Of a stretch of DNA of 64,000 nt, positions 8,291-15,328 are shown one piece after another. Each line of letters starts with the position of its first letter. Positions within the stretch are counted from its first letter, which is position 1. This DNA is from Halobacillus sp. Nhm2S1 (GTDB taxonomy: Bacteria > Bacillota > Bacilli > Bacillales > Halobacillaceae), in the NCBI RefSeq assembly GCF_019599545.1, contig NZ_JAIEZV010000002.1:248001-312000 (forward strand). The letters are read 5' to 3'. The position numbers and the translations under genes are program-made. The notes below the pieces were generated by a model. It had not been told where the DNA came from and did no database searches. It was given only the letters and a program-made list of their open reading frames with translations.

Positions 8291-8327
8291 AAAAATGGAA
8301 TGTGAAGACCTCCGCCTCCACATTCCA
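8291..8327 (-). terminator. intra-operon terminator/attenuator after the binding-protein gene
   Basis: On the minus strand TGGAATGTG pairs with CACATTCCA (9 bp), with further weak pairing inside, followed by five T. It begins 9 bp after the stop codon of the binding protein. Since permeases and glcDF follow on the same strand with no clear new promoter, partial read-through is expected. Confidence 0.65.
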
Positions 8328-8335
8328 CTTGTCCT

Positions 8336-9718
8336 TTACTCCAAACTGCTGCGGTATTCCGCTGCCGCTTGTTCAGCTTCCTCAACGAACTCTTCGGCTG
8401 TAATGTTACCGAGCATCAAAGATACGAGCGAGTTGCTGATCGGCGTTTCAAGCTCTGAACTCATCGGGTGTGGCTTTTGATAAATCTGGACTTGCTCAGG
8501 ATCGTTAATCATCTCATTGGCATCAATCAAGAATGAAGGAACTTCCTCACTTGAAGCAAGGTCCACCCCTTGCAGGTTCATGATCGCTCCCGTATGTTCA
8601 GAGAAACTCTTGGCATATTCTTTTGTGAAAACAAACTCGACGAAAGCTTTCGCTGCTGCTGGATTTTCTGCTTTTTCCGCAATGGCTAGTGGACGCAAGT
8701 CTGGAACAATCGCAGCTGGTTCACCTTCATCCTGCATCGGAGAAGGAATGAATCCATATTCGAAATCTTCCGGGGTATCATTGGCCATTTCATTCGGCAG
8801 CCAGAAACCAACGGGAATGAATGCATTGTCATGAAGCAGGAAATTCATTTGGGATTGCGTATGGTTCAACGCACCAAATCCAGAATCAATCATGCCTTCT
8901 TGCTGCATCTGCTCCACTTTTTTCATGACATTAAGGACAGGTTCACTCGTCCAAGCGCCTTCTGCACCTGTAATGACATCATTAAGTAACTCGTCTCCAC
9001 CAGCTGCACCAAAGGCAGGGTAAAGCATACCGCGCAGGAAGTAGTATGGATATTGTCCTGTCGTAACGAAAGGCTCAATGCCCTCATCTTCCTTAATTTG
9101 ACTCATCGTATCCATGAAACTAGGGAAGTCTTTCGGTACATCCCAATTGTTTTCTTCAAACCAGGCATTGTCATACCATGTGCCCCATGTATCGAAGACA
9201 AGTGGTAAGCTGTAGATTTCCCCATCGTACTTAGCAGGATCAACAATGAAACTTTCACCTAGAGCGGAACCATCTTCAAGCTCAACTCCACTCAACCATT
9301 CCGTCAAATTCATGAGCTGACCATCTTCAACCATCTGTGTTTCACTGGAACCCGCACCATCAATATAAACGACATCAGGTGGATCATCGGATACCCAGCG
9401 TGAACGCATTTCTTCATTAATATTAGGACCAGCATGTTCCGTGATCGAGACATCCGGATACTCTTCCTGGAAATCAGCAATGACTTCTTTCCACCAGGAA
9501 TCACCATAACCACCGACAAAGTACTGAATTTCAAGCTCTCCCGAAACTTCACCGGATTCACCAGATTCCGAAGACCCTTCAGAACTGGACTCTTCCTCTG
9601 TGCCCTCGCTGTCCGTTTCTTCCGTCCCTGCTCCTGGTGCACAACCGACCAACAACAAGAAAGCGAACAAAACCGCCATCATCAACCAAGCAGATGTTTT
9701 CCGCCACATGTTCAACAT
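8336..9718 (-). CDS. sugar ABC transporter substrate-binding lipoprotein
   Basis: 460 aa. A signal peptide with a lipobox ending LLVGCAP is followed by an acidic Ser/Glu-rich linker (about residues 30-62) and a family 1 extracellular solute-binding domain (motifs EEYPDVSITE, VVYIDGAG, GFWLPNEMAND). It delivers a carbohydrate to the permeases encoded downstream. GGGGGAG lies before the ATG. The strongly acidic linker fits a salt-adapted Bacillaceae. Ligand inferred from the operon: MurNAc or a peptidoglycan amino-sugar. Confidence 0.88.
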   Translation of the reverse strand: MLNMWRKTSAWLMMAVLFAFLLLVGCAPGAGTEETDSEGTEEESSSEGSSESGESGEVSGELEIQYFVGGYGDSWWKEVIADFQEEYPDVSITEHAGPNINEEMRSRWVSDDPPDVVYIDGAGSSETQMVEDGQLMNLTEWLSGVELEDGSALGESFIVDPAKYDGEIYSLPLVFDTWGTWYDNAWFEENNWDVPKDFPSFMDTMSQIKEDEGIEPFVTTGQYPYYFLRGMLYPAFGAAGGDELLNDVITGAEGAWTSEPVLNVMKKVEQMQQEGMIDSGFGALNHTQSQMNFLLHDNAFIPVGFWLPNEMANDTPEDFEYGFIPSPMQDEGEPAAIVPDLRPLAIAEKAENPAAAKAFVEFVFTKEYAKSFSEHTGAIMNLQGVDLASSEEVPSFLIDANEMINDPEQVQIYQKPHPMSSELETPISNSLVSLMLGNITAEEFVEEAEQAAAEYRSSLE

Positions 9719-9775
9719 AAGCTCCCCCTTTTTGATTGAAAAATTTATTTGAAACCATGAACAATGGTCTTCAAA

Positions 9776-10681
9776 TCATTTAGATTCTTGCATGGCTTTT
9801 CTCAAATTGCCCTCATTCGACTGAAGCATTTGTTTGGCTTGCTCATAGGAAACGCTTCGCTTCAGCATAACGATCGCCGGCTTCACTTGAAGCTTCGCTT
9901 TTTTCAACGTATCCTCCGCTTCCTCATAAGTCGCTGAGGTACACTCCATCAGAATGCTTTTCGCGCGTTCTCTCAATTTATGGTTGCTTGCATGAACATC
10001 CACCATCAAGTTTTCGTAGACCTTTCCGAGTTTGACCATAGCTGTCGTGCTCATCATATTCAGCACCATTTTGTGAGCCGTCGCCGCTTTCAACCGTGTC
10101 GAACCTGTCAAAACCTCAGGCCCGACCACAACCTCTATGGGACAATCGGCAGAATCACTGATTTCGGAACGATGGTTGCAGGATAAAGAGATGGTGTAAG
10201 CCCCGACCGAACGTGCGTGATTGAGAGCTCCGATCGGATAAGGAGTCCGGCCGCTTGCCGTAATCCCGACCACAATATCGTCTGAGGTGAGTTTTTTTGC
10301 CTTCAAATCTTTTTCTCCCTGAGCTGCATCATCTTCGGAATTCTCTTTCGCTTTCGTAAACGCAGAACCACCACCTGCCATCACGGCTTGAACCATATCA
10401 GGATCCACCAGGAAAGTCGGCGGACATTCAGATGCGTCCAAAATGCCAAGACGACCGCTCGTACCCGCTCCTACGTAAAAGAGTCGCCCTCCTTTGTTTA
10501 ACGAATCGGAAATACGATCCACCGCTTTCGTAATCGCCGGCAAAACTCGTTTGACGGCTTCTGCAACTTTGTGATCTTCTTCATTCATGACTTTCAAGAT
10601 TTCCGATGTGGTCATCTCATCCATGTTTTTTGTTCGTTCATTTCGTTGCTCTGTTGTTAGGAACGTCAAGGAATTTGTCAC
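9776..10681 (-). CDS. murQ: N-acetylmuramic acid 6-phosphate etherase
   Basis: 301 aa. A SIS-fold enzyme that splits the lactyl ether of MurNAc-6-P, giving GlcNAc-6-P and D-lactate. Diagnostic segments are FYVGAGTSGRLGILDASECP (containing the catalytic Glu), VGITASGRTPYPIGAL and GSTRLKAATAHKMVLNM. I chose the GTG at 10681 (MTNSLTFLTTEQRN), because it matches the usual N-terminus of the family; an upstream GTG would add four residues. It lies 18 bp after the kinase gene. Its product D-lactate explains the glcDF genes at the end of the same operon. Confidence 0.93.
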   Translation of the reverse strand: MTNSLTFLTTEQRNERTKNMDEMTTSEILKVMNEEDHKVAEAVKRVLPAITKAVDRISDSLNKGGRLFYVGAGTSGRLGILDASECPPTFLVDPDMVQAVMAGGGSAFTKAKENSEDDAAQGEKDLKAKKLTSDDIVVGITASGRTPYPIGALNHARSVGAYTISLSCNHRSEISDSADCPIEVVVGPEVLTGSTRLKAATAHKMVLNMMSTTAMVKLGKVYENLMVDVHASNHKLRERAKSILMECTSATYEEAEDTLKKAKLQVKPAIVMLKRSVSYEQAKQMLQSNEGNLRKAMQESK

Positions 10682-10699
10682 CTTTGGCACCACCTTTGA

Positions 10700-11644
10700 T
10701 TAATTTTCAGGAATTGCTAACATCGCTGCTCCAAACTCAGGTGGAGCATAAGGCTCTCGATATACACCTAACCCTTTTGTTTCGATCTTCTGGATGAAAT
10801 GCTGTTTCAGAACTTTAGAGTGCTTGAAAATAGACCCAGCTGCTGTAATGTTTGTATCTCTTTCAAAACCGCGGCGAGCGATACTCTCTACATGTAAAAC
10901 GAGCTCATCGGCTGCTTGTTCCAAGATCCTCACCGCAACTTCATCCTTTTGTTCCGACGCTTCTATTACACATGTCGCAAGCTTGGCAATCTCGTGTTTT
11001 TCTTGAGGCCTCCCATAAATGTGACGGACAAGATCTTCAGGCTTATGGAGGTGTAACTTCTCTAATATAAGAGGAGTCATAAGGGTTTCCTCTCCACGTC
11101 CATCTGCAGCCTTCGCCACTTTTGATAACGCTTTCAAAGAAAGGTAGTATCCACTTCCTTCATCCCCGATCAGATGGCCCCAGCCTCCACATTTATGGAT
11201 TCCCCCTTCAAGATCGACGCCAACAGCATTCGACCCTGTCCCTGAGATGACAAGTATTCCAGACTTATCTCTAAGGGAAAGAGCTCCTTTCAGCGCGGCT
11301 AAACTATCGGATCCAATAAACGAGTTTAAATTTTCAGAAAATGATAAATTCCAAAAAATATTCTGCACAATCTTCTTCATTTTATCTTCGTCCTCTGGTC
11401 TTCCAATACCAGCAAGTCCGAAGCCAATGCCTATGATTTGTGCAGAATCTACGTTGAATGTTTGTAATCCTTTTTCAATCAGTGCCATTAACCGACGACC
11501 GGCTTCCTCAAAACCAATTTGATGAGGGTTGGTCCCCGGCCCCTGGATGACTTTTGGTTGTTTCGGGTATGTACAATGATTTGCTTCAAGGAACAGGCAC
11601 GTGGTTTTCGTCCCGCCTCCGTCTATTCCAATCACATAGTTCAT
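10700..11644 (-). CDS. murK: N-acetylglucosamine/N-acetylmuramate kinase, BadF/BadG ATPase family
   Basis: 314 aa. ASKHA-fold kinase: phosphate-1 motif GIDGGGTKTTC at the N-terminus, GIGFGLAGIGRPEDE, phosphate-2 motif ISGTGSNAVGV and adenosine motif TAAGSIFKH near the C-terminus. The family includes NagK and MurK, which phosphorylate GlcNAc and MurNAc at C6. Beside murQ it should make MurNAc-6-P from sugar imported by the ABC transporter, since no PTS component is present. GGAGGAAATCC precedes the ATG. First gene of the operon, driven by the consensus promoter at 11673-11701. The symbol reflects context; NagK activity is the alternative. Confidence 0.8.
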   Translation of the reverse strand: MNYVIGIDGGGTKTTCLFLEANHCTYPKQPKVIQGPGTNPHQIGFEEAGRRLMALIEKGLQTFNVDSAQIIGIGFGLAGIGRPEDEDKMKKIVQNIFWNLSFSENLNSFIGSDSLAALKGALSLRDKSGILVISGTGSNAVGVDLEGGIHKCGGWGHLIGDEGSGYYLSLKALSKVAKAADGRGEETLMTPLILEKLHLHKPEDLVRHIYGRPQEKHEIAKLATCVIEASEQKDEVAVRILEQAADELVLHVESIARRGFERDTNITAAGSIFKHSKVLKQHFIQKIETKGLGVYREPYAPPEFGAAMLAIPEN

Positions 11645-11672
11645 GGATTTCCTCCAAATCTTTGTTGGCTTT

Positions 11673-11701
11673 ATTATAGAATTTTTGAATTTTTATGTCA
11701 A
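11673..11701 (-). promoter_or_regulatory. consensus sigma-A promoter of the MurNAc operon
   Basis: On the minus strand TTGACA (11696-11701), a 17-bp spacer and TATAAT (11673-11678), both perfect. The start codon is about 30 bp downstream. The spacer carries the direct repeat AAAATTC-AAAAATTC. A promoter this strong needs a repressor, for which the RpiR-type protein at 5549-6439 is the candidate. Confidence 0.85.
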
Positions 11702-11793
11702 CATATGTTTTAAATATTTGTAATTTTATTTCAAAAAGGAATGTAAAAGATAATCGTGCCGTTCACTTAAGTTAGAAATTAAACATTGCAGTT

Positions 11794-11843
11794 GTAAAAA
11801 AATTCCACACCAGGTCATCCAATATTTGGATGACCTGGTGTGG
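11794..11843 (-). terminator. terminator of the oligo-1,6-glucosidase gene
   Basis: A perfect 17-bp stem (11805-11821 with 11827-11843) closes a 5-nt loop. On the minus strand it is followed by AATTTTTTT. The stem contains the word ACCAGGTCAT on both arms, also found in the dispersed elements at 13563 and 28106. Confidence 0.85.
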
Positions 11844-11855
11844 TTATTATTTCCA

Positions 11856-13505
11856 TTAAACTCTATAGACCGTTCCCTCGTAAGGAGCCAATGCAGTGCG
11901 ATTCGATGACTCTGGTTCATTTGTAATTACAATGGGCTTTGCTTCGATTTCTTTCAAGACCTCCTCATCTATTGCCACTTCTTCTGAAGAAAAGTTACAG
12001 ACGACAAGAAGACTTCCTTCATCACCGACACGCTTGTAAGCAAAAACATTCGGATCTTCTCTCATTAACAGTTCAAAACGCCCATCTGTGATTAGATCGA
12101 TTTCTTTTCTCAAGCGAATCAACTGTTGATAGAAATAGAAGACAGAATTTTCATCTGCCAGGGCTTGCTCTGCATTAATCTCTCCATAATTCGGATTCAC
12201 CTGTATCCAAGGAGTTCCGTCTGTAAAACCACCATTTTCCGAGTCATTCCACTGCATCGGAGTTCGGGCATTATCACGGCCTTTTACATAGATGGCTTTC
12301 ATGAGATCTTCATGAGACCATCCTTGTTCCTTCTTCTCTTTATACATATTGAAAAGCTCAATATCCCTGTATTCTTCGAGCGTGTCAAAGTGGACGTTCG
12401 TCATACCGAGCTCTTCGCCTTGGTAAATATAAGGCGTTCCCTGCATCATATGCAGACAGATGGCAAGCATTTTCGCAGATTTCACACGGTACTCACCATC
12501 ATCACCGAAACGGGAAACGATACGGGGCTGGTCATGATTGTTCCAGTACAAACTGTTCCAACCGACACCATGGAGGGAGGTCTGCCATTTTTCAAAATTC
12601 TTCTTCAAATCTACGAGGTTCAGGTTCGTCCAGTTCCACTTGTCCCCGTTCGAATCTAAATCCATATGCTCAAAAGTGAAGATCATATTCAATTCTTCAT
12701 TCTCAGGATCTGTATAGCGTGTCGCATCTTCTGGAGAAGCCCCAGGCATTTCCCCTACTGTCATCACGTCATAGTTTGATAGAACTTCCTTATTCATTTC
12801 CTGCAAAAATTCATGAACACGTGGCCCATTCATAAAATAGGGACTTCCATCACCATTCTCTCCATCCGGATAATCTGGATCTTTAGAGATAAAGTTAATG
12901 ACGTCCATACGGAACCCGTCCATTCCTTTATCCAGCCAAAACTTCATCATGTCATATATATCTTCTCTGAGCTTGGGGTTTTCCCAATTTAAATCCGGCT
13001 GTTTTTTTGCAAAGATGTGCAAATAATAGGCACCTGTTGTTTCGTCATATTCCCAGGCAGGACCACCGAAAACAGAGGTCCAGTTTGTCGGTGGCTCTCC
13101 GTTCTCCTTGCCTTCTTTCCATATGTAATAATCGCGATATGGATTCTCCTTGCTTTTCGAAGACTCGACAAACCAAGGGTGTTCGTCAGACGTGTGATTG
13201 ACGACGAGGTCCATGACGAGTCTCATGTCTCTCTTATGAGCTTCTTCCAGCAATCTTTCCAAGTCTTCCATACGACCAAATAGATCATCCACTTGGCGGT
13301 AGTTGCGAATATCATAGCCATTGTCTTCTTGTGGAGAGTCATAGACTGGTGACAGCCAGAGAACATCCACGCCCAGCTCTTTCAAATAGTCCAGCTTTTC
13401 TATAATTCCGGGAATATCACCAATTCCATCCCCGTTCGTATCATTAAAACTCTTCGGATAAATTTGATAAACGACACTCTTCTTCCACCACTCATGCTTA
13501 TTCAT
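11856..13505 (-). CDS. oligo-1,6-glucosidase, GH13 family
   Basis: 549 aa, usual length. All GH13 regions are present: DLVVNHTSDEH, GFRMDVINF (nucleophile Asp), VGEMPG (acid/base Glu) and NNHDQPRIVSRFG. Val directly after the nucleophile Asp is the residue associated with alpha-1,6 specificity (oligo-1,6-glucosidase rather than maltase). It lacks a signal peptide, so it acts in the cytoplasm on isomaltose-type oligosaccharides. Trehalose-6-phosphate hydrolase is a less likely alternative. The ATG at 13505 has AAGGGAG 8 nt upstream. A GTG nine bases further up sits too close to that site. It forms its own unit between two terminators. Confidence 0.87.
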   Translation of the reverse strand: MNKHEWWKKSVVYQIYPKSFNDTNGDGIGDIPGIIEKLDYLKELGVDVLWLSPVYDSPQEDNGYDIRNYRQVDDLFGRMEDLERLLEEAHKRDMRLVMDLVVNHTSDEHPWFVESSKSKENPYRDYYIWKEGKENGEPPTNWTSVFGGPAWEYDETTGAYYLHIFAKKQPDLNWENPKLREDIYDMMKFWLDKGMDGFRMDVINFISKDPDYPDGENGDGSPYFMNGPRVHEFLQEMNKEVLSNYDVMTVGEMPGASPEDATRYTDPENEELNMIFTFEHMDLDSNGDKWNWTNLNLVDLKKNFEKWQTSLHGVGWNSLYWNNHDQPRIVSRFGDDGEYRVKSAKMLAICLHMMQGTPYIYQGEELGMTNVHFDTLEEYRDIELFNMYKEKKEQGWSHEDLMKAIYVKGRDNARTPMQWNDSENGGFTDGTPWIQVNPNYGEINAEQALADENSVFYFYQQLIRLRKEIDLITDGRFELLMREDPNVFAYKRVGDEGSLLVVCNFSSEEVAIDEEVLKEIEAKPIVITNEPESSNRTALAPYEGTVYRV

Positions 13506-13562
13506 CTCATCCACTCCCTTATGAAAACCTTCTCATACAACCATAACGCATATCCGAGGTTC

Positions 13563-13602
13563 ACTTCCATTATTTGTTGTACCAGGTCATACAGATAATG
13601 GA
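13563..13602. repeat. dispersed element, copy 1 (ACCAGGTCAT family)
   Basis: ACTTCCAT, 8 variable bases, GTACCAGGTCATACA (13579-13593), one variable base and ATAAT. The same arrangement with identical spacing recurs at 28106-28142. In this copy CCATTATTTGT and ACAGATAATGG form near-perfect inverted arms around the conserved core. It lies about 60 bp upstream of the oligo-1,6-glucosidase start. Confidence 0.65.
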
Positions 13603-13634
13603 AAAAGCAGCCAGCTTTTAGCTGACTGCTTTTT
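13602..13634 (-). terminator. terminator of the TAXI/FAH/SDR operon
   Basis: AAAAAGCAG (13602-13610) pairs with CTGCTTTTT (13626-13634), and CAGC with GCTG inside, with one mismatch and a 5-nt loop. On the minus strand it ends with a T-run just after the SDR stop codon. Confidence 0.85.
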
Positions 13635-13637
13635 TCT

Positions 13638-14435
13638 TTAGAGTGCTTTTACTAATCCTCCATCTACCACCAGGGATTGGCCTGTGAGGTAGGTGTTGGC
13701 TCCTGAGGCGAGAAATACAACGGTTCGGGCGAATTCTTCTGGTTCGCCGTAACGACCGATTGGAATCGATTGTTCTGTACTCTTTTTCAGCTCTTCTACA
13801 GAGACCTCCAGTTTTTCGGCTCTCTTTTGATCAAGCTCCGCTACCCGATCTGTAGCGATCCGCCCCGGTCCTACGGTGTTAATGAGGATCTGATCCCCAG
13901 CAAGCTCTTGAGATAGACTTTTAGACAAGCCTACAATTCCTGCCCGAAAGGTGTTGGATAAGATAAGATTGTCCAACGTTTGTTTGATAGAAGATGAGGC
14001 AATATTGATGATCCTTCCTGCCTGTTGTTTCTTCATGGCAGGCAACACTTCCCGTATGGAGCGCGTAAAGCTGAGTAAATTCAGTTCAAATGCTTTCTGC
14101 CAGTCTTCATCATCAAAGTTTTCAAATGTTCCCGCTGGAGGGCCACCGGCATTATTAATCAGCACATCGACTGTTCCAAAAAGATCAATAGCTTTTTGAA
14201 TCAGTTTTTGAATATCTTCCTTTTTAGTAACATCACAAACCTGGTACTCGACTTGAGTGTTCCCGCTCGCTTCTTGAATTTCTGCTTTCGCTGATTGAAG
14301 TTCCGTTTCGTTCCGGCTAGAAATAAGGACGCGTGCTCCTTCTTTGGCGAACTCCAGGCTGACAGCTTTTCCAAGCCCTTTACTCGAAGCTAGTACAACG
14401 ACGGATTTATTTTCTAACTGCAAGTCCATTTCCAT
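13638..14435 (-). CDS. SDR-family protein lacking the canonical Tyr/Lys pair
   Basis: 265 aa. Rossmann fold of short-chain dehydrogenases: ASSKGLGKAV cofactor loop, VDVLINNAGGPP, and the C-terminal LTGQSLVVDGGLVKAL. The active-site segment normally reading YxxxK reads SNTFR here, so the catalytic Tyr and Lys appear absent. Such atypical SDRs exist in Bacillales, and their reaction is unclear. ATG overlaps the region of the FAH stop (ATG immediately after TGA). It is the last gene of the TAXI transporter operon, so it probably acts on the imported acid or a derivative, or has a regulatory role. Confidence 0.8.
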   Translation of the reverse strand: MEMDLQLENKSVVVLASSKGLGKAVSLEFAKEGARVLISSRNETELQSAKAEIQEASGNTQVEYQVCDVTKKEDIQKLIQKAIDLFGTVDVLINNAGGPPAGTFENFDDEDWQKAFELNLLSFTRSIREVLPAMKKQQAGRIINIASSSIKQTLDNLILSNTFRAGIVGLSKSLSQELAGDQILINTVGPGRIATDRVAELDQKRAEKLEVSVEELKKSTEQSIPIGRYGEPEEFARTVVFLASGANTYLTGQSLVVDGGLVKAL

Positions 14436-15311
14436 TCACTCCTCATGATTTTTTAAATCTACGACCGAATTTTCCAGTACCATCATGCGATCAACCTCAC
14501 ATTCAATCTTGTCACCATCTCTAATAACGACTGCTCCTGGAGTTCCCGTGGAGATGATATCCCCTGGAAGGAGTGTCATGACTTTAGAATGGAAAGAAAC
14601 CAATTCGTAAGGTTGAAAAGTCATATTCCTTACTTTGTTCGTCCGATGAACCTTGCCATTGATTTTTGTTGTGACATTCAATTCTAAAGGATCACCGACT
14701 TCATCAGGGGTGATGAATTCTGGACCGAAACTAAAGAAAGTATCAAAGCTTTTTGCCCTCGTTAAGTATCTAGGATTTTTACGCAAAATATCTTCTGCTG
14801 TCATATCAATGATGGTTGTATAACCGGCAACTACATCCCCCGCCTCAGCAGCTTCGACATCTTTACACTCTCGGCCGATAATAACACCCAACTCTGCTTC
14901 TCCTGTCGTTCGTTCAGACTGCAGAGGGACTTTTATTTTGTCCCCATGGCCGATAATTGTCGTATCTGGCTTCATAAAGCTCGCAGGTTCCCCTTCAGGA
15001 GCAGCTTCGTCCAAATCCGAAGCATGGTCGACGTAATTTAAACCAATCCCCCAAATTTTTCTGGGGTGGCGATAGAGGGGACGGTAATCCGGATCTTCAA
15101 TGGAAGGAACCCGTTCTTTGTCCTCATCCGCCACCTCGTTCCACCATTTCTTAAAACGACTCAATTGGTTAGATTGAATCAATTCGAACATTGTCGTAGG
15201 CCAGGATTGTTCAAAGAAATCATTCACATCAGGTAAAGGAGTGACTCGCCCTTCCTCCCTTCTTATTGCTGCGATCTCTTTTCCATCTTTCAGAATCGTA
15301 GATAAGCGCAT
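14436..15311 (-). CDS. fumarylacetoacetate hydrolase (FAH) family protein
   Basis: 291 aa. The C-terminal FAH domain (about residues 95-285) has the family pattern: KIWGIGLNYVDHA, metal-binding acidic pair in TTGEAELGVIIG, VAGYTTIIDMTAED and STGTPGAVVIRDGD. Members hydrolyse or decarboxylate acylpyruvates and 2-keto-3-deoxy acids with Mg or Mn. The substrate is not identifiable. In this operon with a TAXI transporter and an SDR it should process a 2-oxo or 1,3-diketo acid. GAGGAGG precedes the ATG. Confidence 0.85.
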   Translation of the reverse strand: MRLSTILKDGKEIAAIRREEGRVTPLPDVNDFFEQSWPTTMFELIQSNQLSRFKKWWNEVADEDKERVPSIEDPDYRPLYRHPRKIWGIGLNYVDHASDLDEAAPEGEPASFMKPDTTIIGHGDKIKVPLQSERTTGEAELGVIIGRECKDVEAAEAGDVVAGYTTIIDMTAEDILRKNPRYLTRAKSFDTFFSFGPEFITPDEVGDPLELNVTTKINGKVHRTNKVRNMTFQPYELVSFHSKVMTLLPGDIISTGTPGAVVIRDGDKIECEVDRMMVLENSVVDLKNHEE

Positions 15312-15328
15312 AACATCTTCCTCCTCTA

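Noticed and set aside
12126-12659. 177-aa plus-strand open frame opposite the oligo-1,6-glucosidase
   Set aside because: Antisense shadow of a GH13 gene with all catalytic motifs; composition is that of a reverse-complement artefact.
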